Below are positions 19,194-27,761 of a DNA stretch of 64,000 nucleotides, piece by piece (the first letter of the stretch is position 1; each line of letters opens with the position of its first letter). The notes below the pieces were generated by a model, which saw nothing but the letters and a program-made list of their open reading frames with translations, searched no databases and was not told the origin of the DNA. Source of the stretch: Agitococcus sp. (lineage in GTDB: Bacteria > Pseudomonadota > Gammaproteobacteria > Pseudomonadales > Moraxellaceae); NCBI GenBank assembly GCA_030646715.1, contig JAUSLJ010000005.1:186001-250000 (forward strand), given 5' to 3'. The position numbers and the translations under genes were made by a program.

Positions 19194-19472
19194 CTAGTGA
19201 TAGTCTTCATAATTGACCAATTCAACACCACCCTCAATAAATCTAAAGGTTACACGCCAATTAGCTTGTACCGTGACAGAAAAATCACCTTTACGTTGCC
19301 CTTTGAGCTCGTGTAGGTTCAGCGTGGGCATGTCCATATCTGTAGTGGTCATTGCTTTGTCTAATAGGGTTAAAATGCGCTGCAAGCGTGTTGCGTGTTT
19401 GGCTTGTATGCCTGCGGTACTGCTGGTGTCATAAAACAGTTTAAGTCCTTTATGTTTAAAGCTCTTAATCAT
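19194..19472 (-). CDS. higB: HigB toxin (RelE/ParE superfamily mRNA interferase)
   Basis: 92 residues. The family pattern is IKSFKHKGLKLFYDTSSTAGIQ at the start, RLQRILTLLDKA in the middle, then LHELKGQRKGDFSVTVQANWRVTFRF and a C-terminal NYEDYH, giving the residues expected for ribosome-dependent mRNA cleavage. First gene of the pair; the operator-like palindrome lies at 19493-19509 just upstream. Confidence 0.92.
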   Translation of the reverse strand: MIKSFKHKGLKLFYDTSSTAGIQAKHATRLQRILTLLDKAMTTTDMDMPTLNLHELKGQRKGDFSVTVQANWRVTFRFIEGGVELVNYEDYH

Positions 19473-19492
19473 AGCCGTCTCCGATAATTAGT

Positions 19493-19509
19493 GTAACCTA
19501 GTTGGTTAC
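19493..19509. promoter_or_regulatory. Inverted repeat upstream of higB, candidate HigA operator
   Basis: GTAACC (19493-19498) and GGTTAC (19504-19509) around TAGTT lie 21 bp upstream of the higB start. Autorepression by HigA at such a palindrome is the family rule, but binding here is inferred. Confidence 0.55.
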
Positions 19510-19681
19510 GGTTTTGTAGTTATATCTGACGGCTTATCAGGCAAGTGGTCTGACAAGATGGGGTGGAGTGGGGTACGGATTGAATTATTGGTGTGATTGC
19601 TATCATGTTTGCATCTCTATGTGCTGGTTAAGATGCTGTGGAATATGACAGACTGAAAATCGCTTAATAGCAGAATAAGTA

Positions 19682-20212
19682 TTATTCGATTATAGCGATT
19701 GATTTTCTGTGCTTAGACAATAACTTAGCGTCATACGAAATGGCGCGTGTTCTCTTACGTAACGGCACTGTTCTATAAAGAAAAGCAAGTGCATCTGTGT
19801 CGGTTTTTATGTTCAGTTTGGCTTTGATGCTGTCAACTACGTGGCGCAGGTCTCTTGCATAATCAACGTTTGTGTAGGAAATAAGTGCACTCTCATCAGC
19901 GTTTTCTTTCTTGGGTCTGCCTCTTTTTCGTTTGTTATATAAAGCAAGTGCGCCAAGTGGTAGTTTAGGTTTTCTAGGTGCGCCAATTCGTCGGTTTTCA
20001 AGTTGCCTTATGTATCGGTTACTCAGCGCAATGTCAGTCTTATATACGGCTACTTCATCTTTAAGTACGTTAATTAACTCATTAGCAGCATCAAGCAATA
20101 TGGAGTTGCCTACTGCCGCCTGTTTCCATTGCTCTAGACTCCATTCTTTGCGGGGTTTTCCGAAATCTTGTTCAAGTTCAGCAAGAGAATTGATTGTCTG
20201 TACGCTCGTCAC
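19682..20212 (-). CDS. Hypothetical protein with an AT-hook-like motif
   Basis: 176 residues, not recognised. The first half is helical and acidic/amphipathic (about 25-75). At 94-102 lies KRKRGRPKK, an AT-hook core (RGRP) flanked by basic residues. The C-terminal third is again basic (RTVPLRKRTRAISYDAKLLSKHRKS). This suggests DNA binding in the minor groove. It lies in the accessory patch beside integrase remnants and reads in the same direction as them, so it could be cargo of the former element. The start at 20212 lacks a strong Shine-Dalgarno. Confidence 0.6.
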   Translation of the reverse strand: MTSVQTINSLAELEQDFGKPRKEWSLEQWKQAAVGNSILLDAANELINVLKDEVAVYKTDIALSNRYIRQLENRRIGAPRKPKLPLGALALYNKRKRGRPKKENADESALISYTNVDYARDLRHVVDSIKAKLNIKTDTDALAFLYRTVPLRKRTRAISYDAKLLSKHRKSIAIIE

Positions 20213-20233
20213 ACCACACCCCCTAACCTAACA

Positions 20234-20335
20234 CTAATCACATTTGCTCGCTGATATACCACCGCCGTCAACTAGCTTATAAGGCTTGTCTTTGGGCTTG
20301 GCATCGATAACTTGTTGGTACTTTTTTGTTGGTTT
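20234..20335 (-). pseudogene. Truncated integrase N-terminal fragment (P4-type, DUF4102-like)
   Basis: The minus frame reads AKPKDKPYKLVDGGG (about 20302-20258), the diagnostic start of P4-type integrases, then ISASKCD and a TAG stop at 20234-20236. Nothing of the core-binding or catalytic domain follows. The frame is open upstream for some 20 more codons with unrelated sequence, so the fragment is joined to something else on both sides. It is too short for an automatic gene call. Confidence 0.7.
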
Positions 20336-20493
20336 TAAAAACGTACTAACAGAAATGCCAACAGAATTTTGGTTGGGCGGTATCCGAAAAAGTAAAATAA
20401 CATCCTATTTTTATTGATATTTTTTTATGTGATTTATAAAAATATCCCCATGACTTCGCGCTTGGTGTGCTAGGTAGCCATCCAATTGTTGTG

Positions 20494-21651
20494 TTATTTT
20501 CTCTTTTTTGAGCTTGGGTAAGTTTTTGTGATAGTGGGTAAAGGTTGATTTTTTACCCATTTGCTTGCTAGTTCTTGAGCTTCATTTAGTTGTGCAGACG
20601 TAAGTTGTGGGCTTAGAACGTCTCGACTATTCTTTGCCATTCCATCGCCATTTGCAGCTGCCAAGTTAAAGAAGATATGAGCTAATACTAAGTTCTTTGC
20701 TACTCCTTCCCCATTTGTGTACATCACGCCAAGATTATTAAGTGCATCAGTCTGTCCTTGTTTACTAGCTTTAAGATACCATTGAAAGGCTTGGGTATAG
20801 TTTTGTGGTACTCCTTGTCCTTTGCGATATATGTCACCGAGTGAATTCTGAGCCTCAATGTTGCCTTGCTCAGCTGCTTTAAGTAACCATGTGGCTGCTT
20901 CGTGATAGTCTTGTGTTATACCTAGTCCTATGAGATACATCATTCCCAACTTTAGTTGAGCATCTTCATAACCTTTCTCTGCGGCTTTTCGAAACCAATC
21001 GGCTGCTAGTCGGTAGTCTTGTGCGACACCTTCACCATGTAAATATATAAAACCCAAATTGAATAGAGCTTGCACATGGCCTTGCTCAGCTGCTTTAAGA
21101 TACCATTGAAGAGCTTGGGTGTAGTCTTGAGGTACTCCTTGACCGTCGCCATACATTACGCCTAGATTGGCTTGGGCTTTTGAATAACCTTGCTCCGCGG
21201 CTTTACGAAACCATGTGGCTGCAAGTCGGTAATCTTGAGGTACACCTTTTCCTTTGAAATACATAAGACCTAGATTGAACTGCGAGTACTTGTCTCCTTG
21301 CTCTGCGGCCTTATGATACCAATCAATTGCTTGACTAAAATTTTGGGGTACACCTTGCCCCTTGTCATACATCTCACCTAGATTGTACTGCGCGTTCGTA
21401 TTGCCTTGCTCGGCCGCTTTGCGAAACCAATTAGCTGCTTGGGTATAGTCTTGTGTGACACCTTCCCCATGTAAATATATAAAACCTAGAGCGAACTGCG
21501 CTTTCGCATTTCCGCCATTCGCTAAGGGTAAAAACTCCCTTAATGCCGTTGTATAGTCTTTTGCGTGATAAGCTGTTGAACCTTCATCGAAACCCGCAAC
21601 ACATTCCATACTTGCCATTGCTATCAACAATACCCATGCATATCCTTTCAT
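20494..21651 (-). CDS. Secreted Sel1-repeat protein
   Basis: 385 residues with an N-terminal signal peptide (about 1-20, cleavage near VAG-FDEG). Eight or so Sel1-like (TPR-like) 36-residue repeats follow, each with A..WFRKAAEQG...AQ..LG.MY..G.GV.QDY, from about residue 50 to 345. The C-terminal tail is Lys-rich. Sel1 proteins are periplasmic or secreted adaptors and no enzymatic site is visible. It lies between two integrase fragments, so it may be cargo of the lost element. Repeat units are diverged at the DNA level compared with those of the SIR2-TPR gene. Confidence 0.85.
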   Translation of the reverse strand: MKGYAWVLLIAMASMECVAGFDEGSTAYHAKDYTTALREFLPLANGGNAKAQFALGFIYLHGEGVTQDYTQAANWFRKAAEQGNTNAQYNLGEMYDKGQGVPQNFSQAIDWYHKAAEQGDKYSQFNLGLMYFKGKGVPQDYRLAATWFRKAAEQGYSKAQANLGVMYGDGQGVPQDYTQALQWYLKAAEQGHVQALFNLGFIYLHGEGVAQDYRLAADWFRKAAEKGYEDAQLKLGMMYLIGLGITQDYHEAATWLLKAAEQGNIEAQNSLGDIYRKGQGVPQNYTQAFQWYLKASKQGQTDALNNLGVMYTNGEGVAKNLVLAHIFFNLAAANGDGMAKNSRDVLSPQLTSAQLNEAQELASKWVKNQPLPTITKTYPSSKKRK

Positions 21652-21816
21652 AATGTTGTCCTATAAAAATCGTCGTAATATAAGCAGTTATACTAGGTTC
21701 GGTTTAAACTTCAAATTAAGTTATAAAAAAATAAACTTCGTTTTATTGGCTATATATGACCTTCAAAAAACAATCCCCGATTTTTGCGTAGTCAATACAC
21801 GAGTAAAAAGAGCTTT

Positions 21817-22047
21817 TTATCGTTCCGTATTGCCATCAATACGTTTTTGAGCGAGGGATATATCAGGATAAACGCCAAGTGCTAATAGTTTTTCTTTGCC
21901 TAAAAAATAATACTTAATACGCCAATACTTACCGCCATTGGGCTTCACTAGCAAATAGAAGCCGCCACCATCAGATAGCTTAAATTCTTTTTCTAAGGGC
22001 TTGATGTTTTTAATGCTGGCATCGGTTAGAGCTTTGCTTTTGGTCAT
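21817..22047 (-). pseudogene. Truncated P4-type tyrosine integrase next to tRNA-Lys
   Basis: The 76-residue frame begins MTKSKALTDASIKNIKPLEKEFKLSDGGGFYLLVKPNGGKYWRIKY and continues to LALGVYPDISLAQKR, the complete DUF4102 N-terminal arm of a phage-P4/CP4-type integrase. It then runs into IDGNTER and a stop. The ~330-residue core and catalytic R..HxxR..Y domain are absent. It points away from the 3' end of tRNA-Lys about 160 bp away, exactly the layout of an integrase beside its tRNA attachment site. Confidence 0.85.
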
Positions 22048-22142
22048 AAGGGGTATCGTTTTTTGGTGACTAATTAAGTATCACCAAACATACCCCTGTT
22101 TTTTTTAGCTTTCAATGACCCACTTAGATTGCTTTAGACAAT

Positions 22143-22179
22143 AAAAAAAGCCCTGAATCGTTAAGAATCAAGGCTTTTT
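22143..22179 (-). terminator. Intrinsic terminator downstream of tRNA-Lys
   Basis: On the minus strand AAAAAGCC and GGCTTTTT arms (with an inner TGA/TCA extension) are followed by a T-run. It lies 32 bp after the 3' CCA of the tRNA, between the tRNA and the integrase fragment. Confidence 0.75.
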
Positions 22180-22210
22180 AGACTGCTATAGATAACTATA
22201 GACTTAAATA

Positions 22211-22286
22211 TGGTGGGTTGGGCGGGATTCGAACCCACGACCAATTGGTTAAAAGCCAACTGCTCTACCGGCTGAGCTACCAACCC
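22211..22286 (-). tRNA. tRNA-Lys (anticodon TTT)
   Basis: 76-nt cloverleaf on the minus strand. The acceptor GGGTTGG pairs with CCAACCC, followed by discriminator A and encoded CCA (22211-22213). The D-arm has AGCTCAGCCGGTAGAGC, the anticodon loop CTTTTAA gives anticodon UUU (Lys), and the T-arm has GGTTCGAATCC. Its 3' end is a typical integrase attachment site, and an integrase remnant lies beside it. Confidence 0.97.
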
Positions 22287-22410
22287 ACGTTTACTTTATT
22301 CTCAACAGTGTTCGCTGCTGAGGCCGCATATAATACAAGAATTCAGTTTTTATGCAAGTAATATGACGAATAAAATCAACTGACTGCCTATAAAGTCGCC
22401 AATATGGCGT

Positions 22411-22438
22411 AAAAAAGCCCCTTAACAACAGGGGCTTT
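22411..22438 (-). terminator. Intrinsic terminator of the atu operon
   Basis: On the minus strand AAAGCCCC (from 22438) and GGGGCTTT (to 22414) form an 8-bp stem with a 9-nt loop, followed by TTT. It lies about 55 bp after the atuH stop and would end the long atu transcript before the tRNA gene. Confidence 0.85.
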
Positions 22439-22493
22439 CTGCATACACCTACACTTAGTATGTAAATCGTACTAAGTGCAGTTTTGCTAAGAC

Positions 22494-24320
22494 TTAGAAG
22501 CGATAAGCTTTGTCTTGAATGTTTTGCCAAATCTCAGTAGTCAATGGTTGATAACTGTCGGTATTCGGCAGCCACACATACAATGGCTCTTTCGCCAGTG
22601 CAGGGTCGTAGTTTTCTTTTTTCAGGTTGTTCTTTTGGTATTTGAACGTACCTGTGGTTTCCATCAACTGTTGTAAACGCAAGAACACAGGAATGGCATA
22701 GGCGGGCATTTCTTTCTTAAAGCCAGCGAGTAGCTCTTTGAAGTCAATAGTCATGCCTTCGTGAGGCGTAATGGCAGCCATACCAGCACGACCATTGGTG
22801 TTGGGGATTTCTACGCCATAAACAACTGCTTCGGCAATCTCAGGGATACCGCAAATGAGATTTTCTAATTCGGTAGTAGACACATTTTCGCCTTTCCAAC
22901 GGAAAGTGTCGCCTAAACGGTCAACAAATTGGGCATGACGGAAACCAATGTCACGTACCAAGTCGCCCGTATTAAAATAACGATCACCAATCTCAAAGAC
23001 ATTCTGCATAATGCAAGATTCATTTTTGGCAGGGTCGGTATAACCATCAAACGGCGTACGGTCGGTGATTTTGCCAATCAATAAACCCGCTTCGCCACGC
23101 GCTGCTTTAATTAAAAAGCCGTCTTTGTTGCGTACAGGTGCTTCGTTTTCTTTGTCGTATTTGACAATAGCGTAGGGCAAAGGTGAAAAGCCAACGGTGT
23201 TGTCAAAGTTGAAGATATTGCTAAAGCCAATGTTACCTTCGGAAGAGGCGTACAGTTCATAGACCTCATCAATACCAAAACGTTGTTTAAATGGCCCCCA
23301 AATATTGGGGCGCATACCGTTACCCACCATCTTAGTGACGCGATGAGCGCGGTCTTCAGGTTTGGCAGGGACTTCGGCTAGGTAACGACACAACTCGCCA
23401 ACATAGCCAATACTGGAGGCGTTAAATTTACGCACATCATCCCAAAATTCACGCGCTGAGAATTTACGACGCAAGGCAATACCTGCACCACCCGCTAATA
23501 CCGAACCCCAGCACACCACCATCGCTGTCGCATGATAAAACGGTAGCGTGACGTACATAATGTCACTGTGGTTTAAGTCCATTACCGAACCTAAAGCACC
23601 ATAAGCTTTCATCCAACGGCCATGACTAAAGATAGCGGCTTTAGGCATACCCGTTGTACCAGACGTATAGATGTAGAACAGGCCATCGCTATAATACACT
23701 TGGTTGGTCGTAGGCGGGTTGTAGCTTGGTGCATTTTGCAGGTCTTGGGCGAGGTTACGGAAACCTTCGGGAGCAGTACCTATATCTTTGAGCGTATCAG
23801 TATCAGAAATCCAATAAATATTGCCACAGTCGATATGAATATCAGCGCGAATATCATTAAAAGCAGCGACGACTTCTTCGCCAATAATCGCCATTTTCGG
23901 TTTAACGAGATTAATACTGTGAGTTAATACTTTGCCTGTTTGTGAGCTATTTAACAGGGCAGAGGTCACACCAATTTTGGCTAAGCCACTAACAATGGCT
24001 AATAATTCAGGACGATTTTCGGTAAAGACGGCAACAACATCACCCTTTTTTAAGCCTTGCGCTAAAAAGTAGTGCGCGATACGGTTTGCCCATTGGTTAA
24101 ATTGCAAATACGTTAAATGTGTATCTTTATAGAGAACAGCACTGCCATAAGGGTTAGCTTTGGTGGCTTTTTCTAATGCCCAACCTAAGCCACCTGTTTT
24201 AGTGGGGTTAGTGCTGGAGCCAATGGCCAAACCATAAACCATTTTCGGTAATTTTTTTAATAACGCAGGTGCTTTGCGAAGTACGTCAATGGGTTTAATA
24301 ATATCTTGTGTGTTGCTCAT
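22494..24320 (-). CDS. atuH: Citronellyl-CoA synthetase-like acyl-CoA ligase
   Basis: ATP-dependent acyl-CoA synthetase of the FATP/very-long-chain (FadD6-like) branch, 608 residues from ATG 24320 (AGAGGA about 10 nt upstream). The AMP-binding P-loop is YTSGTTGMPK at 218-227. Further motifs are YASSEG, and FNTGDLVRD with FVDRLGDTFRWKGENVSTTE near the hinge. As the last gene of the atu cluster, its likely job is to activate citronellate/geranate to the CoA ester. The Pseudomonas counterpart is AtuH, also annotated as a very-long-chain acyl-CoA synthetase. A 356-bp repeat-filled gap separates it from atuG, so it may have reduced or separate expression. A terminator follows at 22411-22438. Confidence 0.88.
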   Translation of the reverse strand: MSNTQDIIKPIDVLRKAPALLKKLPKMVYGLAIGSSTNPTKTGGLGWALEKATKANPYGSAVLYKDTHLTYLQFNQWANRIAHYFLAQGLKKGDVVAVFTENRPELLAIVSGLAKIGVTSALLNSSQTGKVLTHSINLVKPKMAIIGEEVVAAFNDIRADIHIDCGNIYWISDTDTLKDIGTAPEGFRNLAQDLQNAPSYNPPTTNQVYYSDGLFYIYTSGTTGMPKAAIFSHGRWMKAYGALGSVMDLNHSDIMYVTLPFYHATAMVVCWGSVLAGGAGIALRRKFSAREFWDDVRKFNASSIGYVGELCRYLAEVPAKPEDRAHRVTKMVGNGMRPNIWGPFKQRFGIDEVYELYASSEGNIGFSNIFNFDNTVGFSPLPYAIVKYDKENEAPVRNKDGFLIKAARGEAGLLIGKITDRTPFDGYTDPAKNESCIMQNVFEIGDRYFNTGDLVRDIGFRHAQFVDRLGDTFRWKGENVSTTELENLICGIPEIAEAVVYGVEIPNTNGRAGMAAITPHEGMTIDFKELLAGFKKEMPAYAIPVFLRLQQLMETTGTFKYQKNNLKKENYDPALAKEPLYVWLPNTDSYQPLTTEIWQNIQDKAYRF

Positions 24321-24676
24321 GTCTGGGGAGTCCTCTAACACGGTACTTTCAGAGAAGTAACGTGGATGAAAAACACGACTTACAGACCGTACTGCTTTCT
24401 GATAAGACCATGAAAGAGCCGATGGTACGGTGAGTGTAAGTCCTAAACGTCGTCTTGAAGATGGATATAAACTAATCCGCGTTTTGATAACGTATGACGA
24501 GGATTTACACGTCTCTTTGTTAACCGATGGTGGTTACAAAACGCGCGAATGGTAGTGCGCGGCGTAAATCCTGATTATCCTGCTAATCTCAAGCCGCGCT
24601 TAACTTACCTTCAAGGCTGCATCCATGCAAGACTTGTCAGCAGATGAGGTGAAAATAACGGCATTAAATCGAACAA
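24321..24676. other. Long repeat-filled spacer between atuG and atuH
   Basis: A 356-bp spacer with no gene, unusual inside an operon. Most of it is taken by the composite inverted repeat at 24375-24573. The AGAGGA of atuH lies at its left end. Confidence 0.7.
24375..24573. repeat. Composite inverted repeats with AGG(A)CTTAC-type ends (family 3)
   Basis: Two nested structures. ACGACTTACA (24375-24384) is mirrored by TGTAAGTCCT (24435-24444), and both have an inner GTAC. AGGATTTACAC (24500-24510) is mirrored by GCGTAAATCCTGA (about 24562-24573). The ends recall the repeat at 7355-7453. Function unknown; such units are usually non-autonomous mobile or REP-like elements. Confidence 0.6.
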
Positions 24677-25495
24677 TTAATCCAAAAAGAAGTCTTTTTG
24701 GATTTGGTCAATGGTGGCAGGGTTGCAGGCATAGCCACTAAAGTCCGTGACTCCTGTGCTTCTTAATACCTGTTCATCGGTTAAATTTTGGCCTGTTTGA
24801 CGTTGGGTGATGATTGTCCACGCGCCATCAGCCATGATTTCAGGTTTACGGCAAATATCGACTGCTTCTTCGTTGGCGATGTTATTGGTGACGGCCGCAG
24901 TGGCGATATAGGTTTCTGGCCACAAAGTATTCACACAAATATTGTAGTCTTTAAATTCTTGCGCCATGCCAATAGACAGCAAAGTCATGCCGTATTTTGA
25001 CAGCGTATAAGGGGCAAATACCGTCAACCATTTTGGATTAAGATTGATGGGTGGCGATAAGCTCAAAATATGGGCGTTGCTGGACTTTTTAAGAAACGGT
25101 AACGCCGCTTGGCTACAGACAAAAACGGCACGATGATTGATAGATTGAATTAAATCGTATTTTTTTAGTGAGGTATTTTCGACATTGGTCAGCGCGATAG
25201 CGCCTGCATTATTGATGAGGATATCAATGCCGCCAAAATGTTCAGCTGCTTGTTTCATTGCTTGATGAACAGCCACTTCGTCGCGAACATCGAGCAGAAT
25301 GGCTAAGGCTTTGCCGCCTGCTGCTTCGACTTCGGCGGCAACACTATGAATACTACCGCCCAATTTTGGATGAGGCTCGTTTGATTTGGCCGCAATCACG
25401 ACATTTGCACCGTCACGCGCACAACGTAAGGCAATTGCACGACCAATACCGCGACTTGCTCCGGTAATAAATACGGTTTGATTTTTAAGGGACAT
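24677..25495 (-). CDS. atuG: Short-chain dehydrogenase/reductase AtuG
   Basis: 272-residue classical-type SDR. The nucleotide-binding motif is TGASRGIG (11-18) and NNAG is at 95-98. The YxxxK pair is Tyr163/Lys167 in APYTLSKYG, with the catalytic Ser in LSLSPP at about 146. The long insertion after ARDGANVVIAAKS (NEPHPKLGGSIHSVA) is typical of the HSDL2-like branch. Proposed to act in the oxidation steps of acyclic terpene alcohol breakdown, but the exact substrate is not settled even in Pseudomonas. It lies between atuF and atuH, in the order known there. Confidence 0.88.
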   Translation of the reverse strand: MSLKNQTVFITGASRGIGRAIALRCARDGANVVIAAKSNEPHPKLGGSIHSVAAEVEAAGGKALAILLDVRDEVAVHQAMKQAAEHFGGIDILINNAGAIALTNVENTSLKKYDLIQSINHRAVFVCSQAALPFLKKSSNAHILSLSPPINLNPKWLTVFAPYTLSKYGMTLLSIGMAQEFKDYNICVNTLWPETYIATAAVTNNIANEEAVDICRKPEIMADGAWTIITQRQTGQNLTDEQVLRSTGVTDFSGYACNPATIDQIQKDFFLD

Positions 25496-25690
25496 AAGTA
25501 ATAATCCTAGATTGTTGAGACTGATGGTAGTGGTAGGGCTACTGATGGTTGCCTGCCGCAGACCTCACTTTTGTTACGACAAAAGTAAGCAAAACCATTT
25601 GTGACGCAAAACTCGGCATCCATGCCTCAAACAGTTGCGCCACAGCATCCCTGCAAAGGCGAAATTTTGCATTTAATGAAAGAAGGCTAG
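25496..25690. repeat. Spacer between atuF and atuG with an ACTTTTGT inverted repeat
   Basis: The 195-bp spacer contains ACTTTTGT-TACG-ACAAAAGT at about 25567-25586, an 8-bp-arm perfect hairpin. A GACGCAAAACT..GGCATCCATGCC block then follows with further small palindromes. No gene is evident. It looks like yet another repeat unit inserted in the operon. Confidence 0.55.
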
Positions 25691-27646
25691 TTAACTAGGT
25701 TCAATCACCAACAATAATTGCCGTTTTTTCACCTGTTGTTTTTCGGTGACGATGATTTCTTTCACCACACCCGCACAAGGAGCTTTTAACGGATGTTCGA
25801 TTTTCATCGCTTCGAGTAATAACAAGGTTTGACCAGCACTCACCGTATCACCGACTTGCGTTAAGATGTTGACTAGTAAGCCGTCCATCGGGGCGTTAAT
25901 TTGGTTTTGACTGGCGGCATTGGCTGTTTTGGGCGGTGCATAGGTATCGTCAGAGGCGATGATTTGCCCTTGTCCCATATCAAAATAGACGCTGCCATCA
26001 TCCAAGACATAATCTAAAGCACGACGATGGCCGTTTAACACATAAGTCAGTTTGCCTTGTTTGTTGCTGTAGATAGATAAGGCGAATGAATCTGCACCAA
26101 CGGTGATTTGCCATACACTATTCGCTGTGAGAGGTGCGGCAACTTGCACATCTTGTTTGGCTTCACCAATGCTAACGGTGATGTGTTTAGGCGGTAAACT
26201 GGCGGTTTGTAGACGTTCGGTGGGTGTCGTTGCTAGGCTTAATAATAATCCTGCTACTGCAAAATCAATCGCTTGAGCTTGATAAGGACGTAACGTGGTT
26301 AAGCTTTCTTCATGTTGCGCCAAAAAGCCCGTATGGGTATCGCCTGCAATAAATGCAGGATGACGTAATAATTGAGACAAATAAGCTTTGTTATTATTCA
26401 AACCCAATAACACACTATCTTCAACGGCTTTCGCTAATACGCGTGCCGCTTCACTACGTGTTGTACCCCAAGCAATGACTTTGGCAATCATCGGATCATA
26501 AAAGGGACTGACTTCGCCGCCTGTTCTGACTCCATCATCAATCCGCACTTGCGCGCCTGTCGCAGGTTGCCACGACAAAATTTTACCTGTTTGCGGTAAG
26601 TAGTTTTGGCGTGGGTCTTCGGCATATAAACGTACTTCTATCGAATGACCGTTAAGTTGAATTTGTTCTTGGCGTAAGGGTAAGGGTTCGCCTGCCGCCA
26701 CGCGTAATTGCCATGCCACTAAATCTTGGCCAGTAATTAATTCGGTGACAGGATGTTCAACTTGTAAGCGGGTATTCATTTCTAGGAAATAAAAATTGCC
26801 TTTGCTGTCGAGCAAAAATTCTACTGTGCCTGCACCGACATAATTCACTGCTTTGGCTGCCGCAACCGCTGCTTCACCCATACGCTGACGCAGTTCAGGG
26901 GTCATGACAGGGCAGGGAGCTTCTTCAACTACTTTTTGATGACGACGTTGAATTGAGCAATCGCGCTCACCTAAATACACACAGTTGCCATGTTGGTCGG
27001 CAAAAATTTGTAATTCCACATGACGAGGATTGATGACGGCTTGTTCCAAAATCAATTCGCCACTACCAAAGGCATTTTGTGCTTCGGAACGAGCAGTACG
27101 AATGGCAGCTAAAATGTCGCTCGCTTGCGTCACGCACCGCATCCCACGACCACCACCGCCTGCGGAGGCTTTAATCATCACGGGTAAGCCAATTTTTTCT
27201 GCTTGTGTGGCTAAAAAATGTTCGTCTTGGTTTTCGCCTTCGTAACCTGCAATACACGGTACGCCTGCTTCAATCATCATGATTTTAGCGTGACGTTTGC
27301 TGCCCATATCGTGAATTGCTGCGGCTGGCGGGCCAATAAAGGTGATGTTGTTATTCGCGCAAGCGGTGGCGAAGTCTTCGTTTTCCGACAAAAAGCCATA
27401 GGCAGGATGAATGGCATTTGCACCCGATTGTTGGGCGGCGGCAATGATTTTATCAATCGATAAATACGAAGCCGAAACGCTAGAGTCACCAATATGAATC
27501 GCTTCGTCTGCTAACTGCGTGTGTGGAGCGTTGGTGTCAGCATCGGAATAGACGGCAACGGTGCGATAACCTAATTGTTTGGCGGTTCTAATAATCCGAC
27601 AGGCAATTTCGCCACGATTGGCAATTAATACTTTAGTAAATGACAT
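25691..27646 (-). CDS. atuF: Geranyl-CoA carboxylase biotin-containing (alpha) subunit
   Basis: 651 residues. The biotin carboxylase domain begins LIANRGEIACRIIRTAKQLG. It has the Gly-rich ATP-grasp loop KASAGGGGRGMR and EMNTRLQVEHPVTE. A linker follows, and the C-terminal biotinyl domain carries LEAMKIEHPL with Lys615 as the biotin site. With AtuC it carboxylates cis-geranyl-CoA to isohexenyl-glutaconyl-CoA. Methylcrotonyl-CoA carboxylase (LiuD) is very similar, and the assignment to geranyl-CoA rests on the atu gene order. Preceded by a family 1 repeat and followed by a repeat-bearing spacer. Confidence 0.9.
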   Translation of the reverse strand: MSFTKVLIANRGEIACRIIRTAKQLGYRTVAVYSDADTNAPHTQLADEAIHIGDSSVSASYLSIDKIIAAAQQSGANAIHPAYGFLSENEDFATACANNNITFIGPPAAAIHDMGSKRHAKIMMIEAGVPCIAGYEGENQDEHFLATQAEKIGLPVMIKASAGGGGRGMRCVTQASDILAAIRTARSEAQNAFGSGELILEQAVINPRHVELQIFADQHGNCVYLGERDCSIQRRHQKVVEEAPCPVMTPELRQRMGEAAVAAAKAVNYVGAGTVEFLLDSKGNFYFLEMNTRLQVEHPVTELITGQDLVAWQLRVAAGEPLPLRQEQIQLNGHSIEVRLYAEDPRQNYLPQTGKILSWQPATGAQVRIDDGVRTGGEVSPFYDPMIAKVIAWGTTRSEAARVLAKAVEDSVLLGLNNNKAYLSQLLRHPAFIAGDTHTGFLAQHEESLTTLRPYQAQAIDFAVAGLLLSLATTPTERLQTASLPPKHITVSIGEAKQDVQVAAPLTANSVWQITVGADSFALSIYSNKQGKLTYVLNGHRRALDYVLDDGSVYFDMGQGQIIASDDTYAPPKTANAASQNQINAPMDGLLVNILTQVGDTVSAGQTLLLLEAMKIEHPLKAPCAGVVKEIIVTEKQQVKKRQLLLVIEPS

Positions 27647-27665
27647 AATATCCTCATCATCTGAT

Positions 27666-27756
27666 TCCCTCCCTTGACAAGGGGAGGGTTAGGGTGGGGT
27701 TTTGCGTCATGGCAAATAAACCCCCTCCCAACCTCCCCCTAAACTAGGGGGAGGAG
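27666..27756. repeat. Dispersed double-hairpin repeat, family 1, copy 2
   Basis: Reverse-complement orientation relative to copies 1 and 3; the middle GCGTCATGGCAAATAA is the complement of copy 1. It occupies nearly all of the atuE-atuF gap. Confidence 0.9.
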
Positions 27757-27761
27757 TTATT

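Larger units (their letters stand above)
21652..22210. other. Gene-poor stretch between the Sel1 gene and tRNA-Lys
   Basis: This 559-bp interval holds only the integrase fragment (21817-22047) and the hairpin at 22143-22179. The 21652-21816 part is AT-rich, and I see no gene in it; it is presumably the junction left by deletion of the integrase 3' part. Confidence 0.6.

Noticed and set aside
18800-20500. A second attachment site (tRNA-Lys 3' duplicate) for the integrative element
   Set aside because: I scanned by eye for the tRNA 3' motif (GGTTCGAATCC) and saw none left of the integrase fragments; the far boundary is therefore unknown.
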